A DNA stretch of 15,184 nucleotides, taken from the NCBI GenBank assembly GCA_900556255.1, contig USNZ01000006.1:1-15184 (forward strand), read 5' to 3'. The position numbers were made by a program, and so were the translations under genes. This stretch comes from an uncultured Oscillospiraceae bacterium (lineage in GTDB: Bacteria > Bacillota > Clostridia > Oscillospirales > Ruminococcaceae). Under the pieces are notes generated by a model, which was given only the letters and a program-made list of their open reading frames with translations, had not been told where the DNA came from and searched no databases. Within the stretch, counting starts at the first letter, position 1; each line of letters opens with the position of its first letter. Positions 6,859 through 14,341 of the stretch are shown one piece after another.

Positions 6859-7929
6859 ATGAGTGAAAAGCCTATTGTCGGCATTACGATGGGCGACCCT
6901 GCGGGCAACGGTCCGGAGATCACCGTCAAGGCGCTTGGCCACGCCGACATTTACGACCGCTGCCGTCCCCTTGTGGTAGGTGATGCAAAAATGATCGAGC
7001 AGGCGACCCATTTTGTTGGCCGCCCCGACATTGCCATCCACCGCTGTGAGAAAGTCAGCGATGCCAAATTCACCCCCGGCACCATCGATGTGCTGCATCT
7101 GGAGCTGATCCCCGATGTCAGGACATTCCCTATCGGGCAGGTCAGCGTCGAGGGCGGCAACGCGGCGTTCCAGTGTGTCAAAAAGGTCATTGAACTGGCG
7201 CTGTCCGGTGAGGTGGACGCCACCTGCACCAACGCCCTGAACAAGGAAGCCATGAACAAGGCGCTGGCATACTACCACGGCGAAAAATCCGACGGCTACA
7301 CACACTTTGACGGTCATACCGAGATTTACGCCACCTACACCCACACCAAGAAATACACGATGATGCTGGCCCACCACGACCTGCGCGTTGTGCATGTGTC
7401 CACCCATGTTTCGCTGCGCGAAGCCTGTGACCGTGTCAAGAAGGATCGCGTGCTGGAAGTTATTGAGATCGCCGACAAGGCCTGCAAGGATATGGGCATT
7501 GCCGAGCCGAAGATCGCCGTGGCCGGTCTGAACCCCCACTGCGGCGAAAACGGTCTGTTCGGCACCGAGGAGATCGAGGAGATCCGGCCCGCCATCGAGG
7601 CTGCCAAGGCCGAGGGCATCAACGCCATCGGTCCTATCCCGCCGGATAGCGTTTTCTCCGAGGCTTTGGGCGGCTGGTATGATATTGTCGTCTGTATGTA
7701 CCACGATCAGGGGCATATCCCCCTCAAGACCGTCGGCTTCGTCTATGACCGCGACAAGCAGGCGTGGAAAGCCGTCGAGGGCGTCAACGTTACGCTGGGG
7801 CTGCCCATCATCCGCACCAGTGTGGATCACGGCACAGGCTTTGCGCTGGCCGGAAAAGGCACCAGCAATGAGCTGAGCCTTGTCAACGCCATTGACTACG
7901 CCGTTAAGATGACGAACGGCCGCAAATAA
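6859..7929 (+). CDS. PdxA-family 4-phospho-sugar acid dehydrogenase (PdxA2 type)
   Basis: This 356-residue metal-dependent dehydrogenase/decarboxylase has the PdxA hallmarks: GDPAGNGPEI (12-21), GHTEIYA (152-158), and metal-binding His183 (STHVSLREA), His227 (NPHCGENG) and His282 (YHDQGHIPLK). The C-terminus has LPIIRTSVDHGTGFA (315-329). True PdxA makes the amino-ketone precursor of vitamin B6. Here there is no B6 gene nearby, and the gene shares an operon with a tetronate kinase. The PdxA2 reaction is therefore more likely: NAD-dependent oxidative decarboxylation of a tetronate 4-phosphate to dihydroxyacetone phosphate. A GAGGAG site precedes the ATG by 9 nt. No terminator is visible after it, so some readthrough towards the permease is possible. 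Confidence 0.88.
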   Translation: MSEKPIVGITMGDPAGNGPEITVKALGHADIYDRCRPLVVGDAKMIEQATHFVGRPDIAIHRCEKVSDAKFTPGTIDVLHLELIPDVRTFPIGQVSVEGGNAAFQCVKKVIELALSGEVDATCTNALNKEAMNKALAYYHGEKSDGYTHFDGHTEIYATYTHTKKYTMMLAHHDLRVVHVSTHVSLREACDRVKKDRVLEVIEIADKACKDMGIAEPKIAVAGLNPHCGENGLFGTEEIEEIRPAIEAAKAEGINAIGPIPPDSVFSEALGGWYDIVVCMYHDQGHIPLKTVGFVYDRDKQAWKAVEGVNVTLGLPIIRTSVDHGTGFALAGKGTSNELSLVNAIDYAVKMTNGRK

Positions 7930-7974
7930 ACCTAAAGATTGCAATTACATACCGAAAGCCGACGTTTTTATAGG

Positions 7975-7991
7975 CGTTTCAAATTTGCACG
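7975..7991. promoter_or_regulatory. Operator B0 (degenerate third site)
   Basis: CGTTTCAAATTTGCACG matches the 17-bp consensus YGTTTCNRATTGNAACR at all but two positions, although its own dyad symmetry is poor. Its centre is 42 bp, about four helical turns, upstream of that of B1. It may be an auxiliary site. Confidence 0.4.
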
Positions 7992-8016
7992 GATAGGTTT
8001 CGTTCTGTTTGTGTAA

Positions 8017-8033
8017 TGTTTAGAATCGAAACA
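8017..8033. promoter_or_regulatory. Operator B1
   Basis: TGTTTAGAATCGAAACA is a palindrome with a single mismatched pair. It belongs to the same family as A1, A2 and B2. Its centre is 51 bp upstream of that of B2 and about -114 from the predicted permease start, the same place A1 holds at the operon promoter. The bases after it (TTTTTGAACGCAA) resemble those after B2, suggesting a local duplication. Confidence 0.65.
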
Positions 8034-8067
8034 CTTTTTGAACGCAATTCACAAAAAATTCATTTCA

Positions 8068-8084
8068 TGTTTCCGATTGGAACA
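8068..8084. promoter_or_regulatory. Operator B2
   Basis: TGTTTCCGATTGGAACA has dyad symmetry at most positions and shares 12 of 17 bases with A2. Its centre is 51 bp before the permease -10 box, identical to the A2 spacing at the operon promoter. The predicted position is near -63. Confidence 0.68.
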
Positions 8085-8103
8085 GTTTTGAACGTCAACT
8101 CGA

Positions 8104-8132
8104 TTGTTGCCGACCCGCGCAAACAGTATACT
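8104..8132 (+). promoter_or_regulatory. Promoter of the permease gene
   Basis: TTGTTG (8104-8109) and TATACT (8127-8132) are separated by 17 bp. The -10 is good and the -35 weak, which fits activation from the upstream operators. Transcription is predicted to start near 8139, leaving a leader of about 130 nt. Confidence 0.6.
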
Positions 8133-8144
8133 TGTAACTAAGAT

Positions 8145-8162
8145 AAACACAGTATTGTGTTT
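8145..8162 (+). promoter_or_regulatory. Hairpin or operator at the start of the permease leader
   Basis: AAACACA and TGTGTTT are perfect 7-bp arms around GTAT. The element begins about 7 nt after the predicted start. It could be a 5' stabilising hairpin or a repressor site overlapping the initial transcribed region. Confidence 0.4.
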
Positions 8163-8205
8163 GCGGCGAAAAACGCAGGGAAGGGAGGATCGAGTCGGAA
8201 AGAAA

Positions 8206-8223
8206 GCGGAGCTCTACCTCCGC
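8206..8223 (+). other. Leader stem-loop upstream of the permease
   Basis: GCGGAG and CTCCGC form a 6-bp stem with a 6-nt loop. A strong AGGGAGG sequence at 8182-8188 lies before it but is followed by no start codon at a usable distance. The rest of the 7930-8269 stretch holds the operators and promoter. No recognised riboswitch fold was found. Confidence 0.3.
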
Positions 8224-8269
8224 CGAGAAAAATTCCCGGAATCCGTTAAAAAGATAGGAGAAATGAAAA

Positions 8270-9469
8270 ATGACATTGCAAATGGGGATCGCGCTTGCGA
8301 TCGTAATTTTAATGATCGTTATGATCATGTCGGACAAGTTCTCATTCGGTGCACCGGCACTGCTGGCTTGCTGCCTGCTGGTCGTTACCGGTATTTCTAC
8401 GATTGAAGATGCCTTTGCAGGCTTTGTTGACAAGAATGTTATCATGGTTGCGGGCTTTATGGCGGTTATGGCCGGCGTACAAAAAACCAGTCTGATGGGC
8501 AATATCAAGCACATCATGGCAAAGCTGGCTACCAAAGGCGGCTTTTGGGCTTACGCGATGATCATTATCGTGGTTATGCTTGGAACCAGTCTTGTGGGCG
8601 GCGGCAATACCGGCTACTATGTTATGATCCTGACCATCCTTGCCAGCATCCCGTACAGCAAGCACCTGCCCAACTCCAAGCTGCTGATGCCCGGCGGCTT
8701 TGCTACCGGTCGTGCGCTGATTCCCTTCAGCGTCGCGTTCTTTATGGGGCTTTCCAGTTCCCTGCTGGAGGGCACCGGCGTTGAGGGCGAAGTCACGCTG
8801 CCCCGCTACGCAGGCATGGTGTTCTTCATGAGCCTGTTCTTCCTGATCTGGTGCCTGATTTCCTACAAGCTGCTGCCGGATCACGATGTCGGTGCCGGGG
8901 ACGCCGTGGCGGAAGCCGAGGAAGCCCCTGCTGCGGCAGCAATGCCTAAGTGGAAAGAAAACTGCACCTACGTTGCGTTTGCCATCTCGATCATCGGTAT
9001 GGTTTTCGCCAGCAACTTTGGCGAGGCCGCATACATTCTGCCCTGCCTGCTGGCCGGTTTCCTCTGCCTGATCGGTGTGTATGATTTCAAGGAGCTGCGC
9101 GCCAATGTTTTCAGCCCGCTGATCCTTATGATGGCTGCCGTTATCGGCGTTGCCAATGCGCTGGCCTCCACCGGCTTTACTGCCATGGTAGGCGAAGCCG
9201 TTGCCGGTCTGATGGGCAGCAATGTGAACTACTTTGTTCTGATCCTGGTCTTCTGCCTGCTGACCAGCGCCTGTGCCACGCTGACCGGTGCTTCTATCGG
9301 TTCGCTGTTCGTATTTGCGCCTATCGCCATTGCAACCTGCACCAGCCTTGGCATCAACCCGGCAGGCGTTGCAGCTGCCATGACCGCTTCTGCATGGGGC
9401 GGCGGCTTCCTGCCCATTGACGGTCTGCCGGCTATGATCCTCGGCATGGGCAAATACAAGATGTCTTAA
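8270..9469 (+). CDS. SLC13-like anion permease, truncated by an in-frame TAA
   Basis: This 399-residue integral membrane protein has about ten hydrophobic segments and the two-repeat look of divalent-anion/dicarboxylate transporters. GGGNTGYY lies in the first half, and TSACATLTGASIGS followed by ASAWGGGFLPIDG in the second. A charged, Ala/Glu-rich loop, AEAEEAPAAAA, separates the halves. The ATG at 8270 is chosen because TAGGAG lies 9 nt upstream; an ATG at 8263 is out of frame. The reading frame stops at TAA 9467-9469 inside KYKMS, but the same frame then encodes 26 more family-like hydrophobic residues. The intact gene would end at 9550 with 426 residues. The protein made here may lack its last membrane helix and could be inactive. 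The likely role is import of the sugar acid used by the upstream operon, inferred from the shared operators. Confidence 0.75.
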   Translation: MTLQMGIALAIVILMIVMIMSDKFSFGAPALLACCLLVVTGISTIEDAFAGFVDKNVIMVAGFMAVMAGVQKTSLMGNIKHIMAKLATKGGFWAYAMIIIVVMLGTSLVGGGNTGYYVMILTILASIPYSKHLPNSKLLMPGGFATGRALIPFSVAFFMGLSSSLLEGTGVEGEVTLPRYAGMVFFMSLFFLIWCLISYKLLPDHDVGAGDAVAEAEEAPAAAAMPKWKENCTYVAFAISIIGMVFASNFGEAAYILPCLLAGFLCLIGVYDFKELRANVFSPLILMMAAVIGVANALASTGFTAMVGEAVAGLMGSNVNYFVLILVFCLLTSACATLTGASIGSLFVFAPIAIATCTSLGINPAGVAAAMTASAWGGGFLPIDGLPAMILGMGKYKMS

Positions 9470-9550
9470 TTCTTCAAATTTGCCATTCCGATGTACCTGT
9501 TCCAGATCGTAGGTCTGGCTGTCGGCGCGTTTATTATGTTCCCCGCTTGA
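9470..9550 (+). pseudogene. Severed C-terminal helix of the SLC13-like permease
   Basis: Directly after the TAA the same frame reads FFKFAIPMYLF and then QIVGLAVGAFIMFPA before a TGA at 9548-9550. This is a single amphipathic-then-hydrophobic helix, just what a permease of this family would carry at its end. It has no start codon or ribosome site of its own. One base change (for example GAA to TAA) would explain the break; a sequencing error or readthrough is possible. Confidence 0.65.
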
Positions 9551-9564
9551 TTGAAATAAGCAAG

Positions 9565-9608
9565 ACCGCGCAGCACCGATAATTTATAAGGACTGCGCGG
9601 TTTTCCTT
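9565..9608 (+). terminator. Rho-independent terminator after the permease
   Basis: Perfect 9-bp arms, ACCGCGCAG (9565-9573) and CTGCGCGGT (9593-9601), enclose a long A/T-rich 19-nt loop and are followed by TTTT, CC, TTTT. The next gene's ribosome site begins only 5 nt later. Any transcription of the esterase from upstream must pass this signal. Confidence 0.7.
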
Positions 9609-9628
9609 TTACAAAGGAGACTTTTACC

Positions 9629-11392
9629 ATGAATGATCCGATGAATCCACTTGTTCAGTTTTCTGCAGAAGCAGGGCGTATCGTATCGGAGTCGGTCCCC
9701 GGAAAGACGAACACAACCGTAGAGCACGAAAACGACGTGCATGCCGACAGCGGCGCGGATCGCACGATGTATTGCTATGCCCCGAAAAGCGGCTGCCCGG
9801 ATCCCAAGCAGACACAGGTTGTTATGGTGCTGCGCAACGGCCGGGATGAGGCTTCTGCCGCCGAATGTATGCAGCGCTTAGGGCTGGATACGCTGGCTGA
9901 AGAAGAACACTTTCTGCTTTTGTTCCCCAACCCCACGGAACAGGGCTGGAATTTCACCAACGACCCCACGCGCGAAAACGATATGGATTATCTGGTGCGC
10001 TGCTTCGGTGTGCTGCGCGGCAGCAAGCTGGGGGTGAACGGCTTTAACGGGATGATCTTCTACATTGCGGATTCCCCGGAAGCCTCCGCCATGCTGACAA
10101 CGTTGGCGGCACTGCGCCCGTTGAATGTGCCGGCCATGATGGTTTCCCGCCTGCCGGGCAGCTATGCGTTACCGGACGGTGTGCTGAATGTGGAAACCGC
10201 AGCATGGAGCAGCGACCCGCTGGCGACTGCGTATCTGATGCATGCAAACGGCGAGACGAGTCGGGATCCTGAGCATGACGGCATTGTTACGCATTACGGC
10301 AAGAACCCAGAGTGCCGTTTGATCACAACGGAACGTCCCACGGATGCGGATTCCGTGCGGCTAGCGTGGGAATATCTGTTCAGCCGTACCCGCCGCTGGC
10401 AAAACGATGTGTATGGTCATTACCAGCACCGTACAGCTTTTACGCAGCGCGGCTTTACCGCCCATGTAAATGACACGAGCCTGGGCGTGAATAACAACTA
10501 CCCGCATACTTGGTATGAGTATATCCCGCCGCAGCTGCGCGGCAGTAAGGAAAAAGTGCCGCTGGTGTTTTATTTCCACGGGGTAAACTGCGTACCCTTG
10601 TATGGCGCCGAACAAAGCAACTGGCACGATATTGCAGACCGGGAAAACCTGATCGTGGTATTCCCTGCCCCGGCACGCAGCAAGTGCTGGAATATTTTTG
10701 ATTTGCCGGTTCTGCCCAGCGATATAGATTTTGTGCTGGCACTGGTCGAGCATATGAAGCAGGTTCATCCCATCGACGAAAGCCGCATTTATGTCAGCGG
10801 CTTCTCCATGGGCGCCGCTATGACTCATGCGCTGGCAAGTACCTATCCCGAAATTTTTGCAGCGGCAGCCCCCTGCAACGCTTTTGCCACCTTTTTTATG
10901 GATGCAGACCCCGCCAAGATGCTGCAGGGCTTCATCCGCGATGTGCCGCCGGAAAAACTGGGACACGTCTGCATCTCGGCAGAGCGCGCCAAGGAAAAGA
11001 AGGCAAAACGCGATTTGCTGATGCCTCTTATCCAGAACGCGGGCGCGGCAGATGATTCGATGGTCCACTGGCCGGTTCCCGCCGATTCGTCCGGTATGGC
11101 GGCTGAATCACTGGCATGGTGGAAGGCATTTGACCACATCCCGCAGGAACCTATGTTTGACGAAAACAGCGAAACCGGGATGACTGCCGATGAGACGACA
11201 CATAAGGGAAACGGACGCTACACCGTACAGAACTGGTTCAACAAAGATGTCTCCGCCGAGACACCTCTGCTGCAGCTTGTAGTTGCTGCCAATATGCCGC
11301 ACGCGGTGGATCCTGTGCAAATCGAATGGGCATGGGAGTTTATGCGTCAATTCTCCCGCGGCAAAAACGGGGAATTGATTATCACAAAGTAA
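9629..11392 (+). CDS. Two-domain alpha/beta hydrolase (PHB depolymerase/feruloyl esterase-like), first paralogue
   Basis: The C-terminal half of this 587-residue protein (from about 295) is an esterase of the PHB depolymerase/LpqC type. It has the oxyanion segment VFYFHGVN (313-320), the nucleophile elbow GFSMG with Ser393 (391-395), and a probable catalytic His558 in ANMPHAVD. The acid residue is unclear. The N-terminal half looks like a worn copy of the same fold. VVMVLRNG (64-71) stands where the FHG strand would be, GWNFTND at 106-112 parallels CWNIFDL, and VNGFNGM (136-142) parallels VSGFSMG with the serine replaced by asparagine. There is no signal peptide, so it should be cytoplasmic. 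AAAGGAG lies 9 nt before the ATG. It may cleave an acyl ester of the substrate imported by the neighbouring permease. The substrate is unknown. Confidence 0.72.
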   Translation: MNDPMNPLVQFSAEAGRIVSESVPGKTNTTVEHENDVHADSGADRTMYCYAPKSGCPDPKQTQVVMVLRNGRDEASAAECMQRLGLDTLAEEEHFLLLFPNPTEQGWNFTNDPTRENDMDYLVRCFGVLRGSKLGVNGFNGMIFYIADSPEASAMLTTLAALRPLNVPAMMVSRLPGSYALPDGVLNVETAAWSSDPLATAYLMHANGETSRDPEHDGIVTHYGKNPECRLITTERPTDADSVRLAWEYLFSRTRRWQNDVYGHYQHRTAFTQRGFTAHVNDTSLGVNNNYPHTWYEYIPPQLRGSKEKVPLVFYFHGVNCVPLYGAEQSNWHDIADRENLIVVFPAPARSKCWNIFDLPVLPSDIDFVLALVEHMKQVHPIDESRIYVSGFSMGAAMTHALASTYPEIFAAAAPCNAFATFFMDADPAKMLQGFIRDVPPEKLGHVCISAERAKEKKAKRDLLMPLIQNAGAADDSMVHWPVPADSSGMAAESLAWWKAFDHIPQEPMFDENSETGMTADETTHKGNGRYTVQNWFNKDVSAETPLLQLVVAANMPHAVDPVQIEWAWEFMRQFSRGKNGELIITK

Positions 11393-11393
11393 G

Positions 11394-11477
11394 GGCAACA
11401 CCGCACAATTTCCGCCTGACGGCTTAAGCACCGTTCCGGCGGCTGCGGCACTTAGAATTGTGCGGTGTTTCCTAAAA
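11394..11477 (+). repeat. Hairpin repeat element, copy 2, between the two hydrolase genes
   Basis: GGCAACACCGCACAATT (11394-11410) pairs with AATTGTGCGGTGTTTCC (11456-11472) with one mismatch. Nested stems lie inside (CCGCC with GGCGG, and ACGG with CCGT). The 3' half, CGGCACTTAGAATTGTGCGGT to CCTAAAA, matches copy 1 at 2202-2260. It fills almost the whole gap between the two genes, starting two bases after one stop and ending close to the next start. It could be a mobile palindromic element, or an RNA structure adjusting expression of the second gene. Confidence 0.65.
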
Positions 11478-11490
11478 AAGGTTTCTCTGT

Positions 11491-13134
11491 ATGGTATACA
11501 CCTATATATCGACCCGCGCCGATTATGACCCGGCAAAAATGTTCATCGTCTGCCCGCCTGCCGCGCAAGCCGCCACGGAGGAGACTGCACGGTGTTTTGC
11601 GGAAACTTCCGGCTGGCAGATGTTGGCAGAATGGGAAAGCGGTGTTTTGGTGATCCCGATTGTACCCGGCGGCTGGGCGGTCGAGGATGTTACGCTTCCG
11701 GCGCGGCTGTATGATGAACTTCGGAACAGCTTTGCCACGCGAAACGGCCGCAGTTTGTTCGGCCGCGGCGGCAAGCTGTGGTGTTGGGAGACAATGATCT
11801 ACCTTGTGGGGTATGAGGATGGCGCTGTCTTTGCCGGAAATTGTCTGGCGGCACGACCGAATCGTATTGCGGCGGCTGCCCTGGTGAACGGCGCGCCGGA
11901 CGATTTTTCTGCCGCACAGCAGGGATCGGATCATTGGATGGTCAAAAACGTGAGCGCCGATTACTCCGCGACGTATGGAAATCTGGCAAGCTGCGTCTGG
12001 CTGTTGGGAACTCCGATGAAAGACGCGCAGCAAGCCGTGGAATACTTTGCAGCGGCAGCCAAGGCTTCAAAGGAAGAACAGGTCACGCTTGCCGGAATAC
12101 CGGCGCGGCGTTGGTATAACGCAGAACTTCCGGCGCAGCAGGTGCTTGTCTCGGAAAGTGTGCCTGCGCCCGGTCTGGCCCTGACAACTGCGATTTATAA
12201 GGGACTGTTTGAACACATAATCCGCTGGAAGGACGGTCCGGACGGCACACTGCGCTTCCACCCCACGCGCACGGAATACTATACAAGCGTAGAGTACCGA
12301 ATCGACTCGGTTTGTCCCGACACATTGGATTACCCCTATGGGGTTCGATTGCCGCGCGGAATGTCCAAGGAGGAGGTCGCCGGTCTGCCTCTGGTTTACA
12401 GTGTGCATGGTCGCGGTGAGCCGGCATGGATGTTCTGCTCCAAAAACGGGTGGGATGTGCTGCAGGACGAGACACGCGGCTTTGTACTGGCCGTGCCGGA
12501 TTCACCGGGCAACATCTGGCAGTTGGCGCGTGACGCCGATGCCTTTGCCGCGATGACGGAGAAGATCTGTACAGAGTATGCGTTGGACACAAGCCGTGTT
12601 TATTTGACAGGATTCTCCAACGGCGGTTCCATTACGCGGGAGGTCGGAACCTCCCGACCGGAGCTGTTTGCAGCGATCTCGCCATGGAACGGTCCCGTAT
12701 TGCCCGGCAGCGGTTTGATGGCAAACGCGGCCATATCCCCCGAATTGACAGAAAAAGGCTTTGAACTGCCCTATTGGGTTTGTGTAGGCGATAACGACGG
12801 CGCCACGGCGGGTCGCAGCATGGAAGAACAGCTCACGCCCGTTTTACAGGCAAACCGCTGCCCGGCAAAGGCTGACAAGGCGGAGGACGGCGGCTATCAC
12901 CCCGACGATGTCCGCACCGGAGAGAATTTTTACACGGTGCAAAAAGGCTACACGTCCGGGGAACGCTTGTTCACCCGCCTATATCAAGCTGCAGACGGGA
13001 CACCGCGTGTCGGCTATACGGTGATGAAAAATATGCCGCATGGCGCGATCCGTGATCAAAGCCGGGCCGCATGGGACTTTATGAAGCACTTCAGCCGCCC
13101 GCAGGGCAGTAAAGCGGTTGTATATCAGCCGTAA
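11491..13134 (+). CDS. Two-domain alpha/beta hydrolase (PHB depolymerase-like), second paralogue
   Basis: This 547-residue protein is built like the preceding gene product. The C-terminal half carries LVYSVHGRGE (301-310), the nucleophile elbow GFSNGG with Ser376 (374-379), GDNDG (433-437) as a candidate acid region, and His517 in NMPHGAIRD. Both paralogues end in a related W-(E/D)-FM-(R/K)-x-FSR stretch. The N-terminal half resembles a hydrolase fold without a usable nucleophile: GYEDG at 107-111 occupies the elbow position with no serine. There is no signal peptide. The ATG at 11491 has only a weak AAGG site 9 nt upstream, just after the hairpin repeat, so translation may be low or coupled to that structure. 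A tandem duplication of the first gene followed by strong divergence is likely. Substrate unknown. Confidence 0.7.
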   Translation: MVYTYISTRADYDPAKMFIVCPPAAQAATEETARCFAETSGWQMLAEWESGVLVIPIVPGGWAVEDVTLPARLYDELRNSFATRNGRSLFGRGGKLWCWETMIYLVGYEDGAVFAGNCLAARPNRIAAAALVNGAPDDFSAAQQGSDHWMVKNVSADYSATYGNLASCVWLLGTPMKDAQQAVEYFAAAAKASKEEQVTLAGIPARRWYNAELPAQQVLVSESVPAPGLALTTAIYKGLFEHIIRWKDGPDGTLRFHPTRTEYYTSVEYRIDSVCPDTLDYPYGVRLPRGMSKEEVAGLPLVYSVHGRGEPAWMFCSKNGWDVLQDETRGFVLAVPDSPGNIWQLARDADAFAAMTEKICTEYALDTSRVYLTGFSNGGSITREVGTSRPELFAAISPWNGPVLPGSGLMANAAISPELTEKGFELPYWVCVGDNDGATAGRSMEEQLTPVLQANRCPAKADKAEDGGYHPDDVRTGENFYTVQKGYTSGERLFTRLYQAADGTPRVGYTVMKNMPHGAIRDQSRAAWDFMKHFSRPQGSKAVVYQP

Positions 13135-13173
13135 CAGATTTGCCATTTCCTTTCTCCCATAAAAGCATTCAGC

Positions 13174-13215
13174 ATACAAAACCGAGGACGCATGCGTCCT
13201 CGGTTTTGTATAAGA
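13174..13215. terminator. Bidirectional terminator, 38-bp perfect palindrome
   Basis: Positions 13174-13211 form an uninterrupted perfect palindrome of 19-bp arms (left arm from ATACAAAACCGAGG). The outer ends are A-rich and T-rich, giving a U-tract in either direction. It ends the hydrolase transcripts about 40 bp after their stop. Confidence 0.85.
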
Positions 13216-13251
13216 TAGTAGTTGTGTAGGTAAAATTCAAGGAGGAAAAGT

Positions 13252-14211
13252 ATGTTGATTCCTGTTTTGCTCTTTATCGTCGGTCTGCTGTTCTTGATCA
13301 AGGGCGGCGACTGGTTCGTTGACGGCGCGTCCGCGCTGGCACGGCGCTTTCACCTGCCGGAGCTGCTCATCGGCGCGACGGTCGTTTCCATCGGCACGAC
13401 ACTGCCGGAGGTCATGGTCTCCACGATGTCGGCTGTATCCGGCCACGGTGAAATCGCCTACGGCAACGCCATCGGCTCGGTCATCTGCAACGCGGCGCTG
13501 ATTGCGGCTATTACCATCGCCGTCCGCCCCGGCAAGGTTGACCCCAAGACACTGAAAACGCCGGTTCTCTTTTTCTTTGCAGCTGCCGCCATCTACTGCG
13601 TCGCAGCCTATGGTTTTGGCAGGTTCACCCGCCCGATGGGCATTCTCATGCTGGCATTGTTCGTGGCTTACATGGTCGTCAATGTCATGCAGATGAAAAA
13701 TTCCCCCACGGATGTACAGACCGAGGAGGAAGAACTGATGCCGCTGCCCAAAACGCTGATTCTGTTGGTTGTCGGCGCAGTGGCTATCGCCATCGGTGCC
13801 AACCTGCTGGTTGATAACGGCACCCTGATCGCACAGGCGCTGGGCGTGCCCGAAAGCGTCATTGCCCTGACCTTCGTTGCGCTGGGTACTTCCCTGCCGG
13901 AGCTTGTCACGGCCATCACCTCGCTCATCAAGGGGCACAGCGATTTGTCTGTCGGCAATGTCGTCGGCGCAAATGTCTTTAACCTCGTGCTGGTCAGCGG
14001 CGTTTCCGTCACGCTGGCACCGTTCACGATTCCGCAGAGTTCCACCCTGTTCGGCATCAATTCAAGCCTTGTACTCGACCTGCCGGTCATGCTGCTCGTC
14101 ATGATTATTATGACGCTGCCCGCCCTCATCAAGGGCAGGATGAACCGCGCGCAGGGCGTTATCCTGCTGGCAATTTACGCTGCCTTCTGCGCGATCCAGT
14201 TTGCGATGTGA
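13252..14211 (+). CDS. Calcium/sodium antiporter (CaCA family, YrbG-like)
   Basis: This 319-residue inner-membrane protein has the two inverted alpha-repeats of the Na+/Ca2+ exchanger superfamily. Repeat 1 has [11 protein letters not shown] (47-57) with [10 protein letters not shown] (71-80). Repeat 2 has [11 protein letters not shown] (211-221) with [10 protein letters not shown] (235-244). The two Glu residues in these P-E motifs are the expected cation ligands. About ten membrane segments are visible, with a short acidic cytoplasmic loop around 150-162 ([10 protein letters not shown]). AAGGAGG lies 6 nt before the ATG. It stands alone between two terminators, so it is a separate unit from the sugar-acid genes, probably with its own promoter just after the 13174 palindrome, where the AT-rich TATAAGATAG is a weak -10 candidate. 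Exchange of Ca2+ for Na+ is inferred from the family. Confidence 0.9.
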   Translation: MLIPVLLFIVGLLFLIKGGDWFVDGASALARRFHLPELLIGATVVSIGTTLPEVMVSTMSAVSGHGEIAYGNAIGSVICNAALIAAITIAVRPGKVDPKTLKTPVLFFFAAAAIYCVAAYGFGRFTRPMGILMLALFVAYMVVNVMQMKNSPTDVQTEEEELMPLPKTLILLVVGAVAIAIGANLLVDNGTLIAQALGVPESVIALTFVALGTSLPELVTAITSLIKGHSDLSVGNVVGANVFNLVLVSGVSVTLAPFTIPQSSTLFGINSSLVLDLPVMLLVMIIMTLPALIKGRMNRAQGVILLAIYAAFCAIQFAM

Positions 14212-14275
14212 AAGCCATTTACGATCATGTCCGTTGCCCGATTTCCCCAAATGACCCCAAAACGGAAAAACGACT

Positions 14276-14317
14276 GTGCCCGGACGGCTGAACTTTTCAA
14301 CCGTCCGGGCACTTTTT
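14276..14317 (+). terminator. Terminator between convergent genes
   Basis: GTGCCCGGACGG (14276-14287) and CCGTCCGGGCAC (14301-14312) form a perfect 12-bp stem that extends inward with one mismatch, followed by TTTTT. It ends the antiporter transcript. A shorter A-run on the other side (14266-14270) may let it also stop the convergent lrgAB transcript. Confidence 0.88.
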
Positions 14318-14341
14318 GTGGTTAAATATCGCGGGGTTGCC

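Noticed and set aside
6859..7929. Vitamin B6 biosynthesis role for the PdxA homologue
   Set aside because: There is no pdxJ, pdxB or serC nearby, and operon context with a DUF1537 kinase points to the catabolic PdxA2 role.
4581..7944. Long open frames on the minus strand across 4581-6017 and 5854-7944
   Set aside because: They mirror well-conserved plus-strand enzymes, have no ribosome sites or recognisable motifs, and their composition is that of antisense to high-GC codons.
8182..8200. Possible leader peptide after the AGGGAGG site in the permease leader
   Set aside because: No ATG, GTG or TTG lies at a usable distance, so no leader peptide can be supported.
7930..8269. Riboswitch or small RNA gene in the 340-bp gap
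   Set aside because: Only short stems and palindromes were seen. No known aptamer core and no terminator/antiterminator pair could be recognised.
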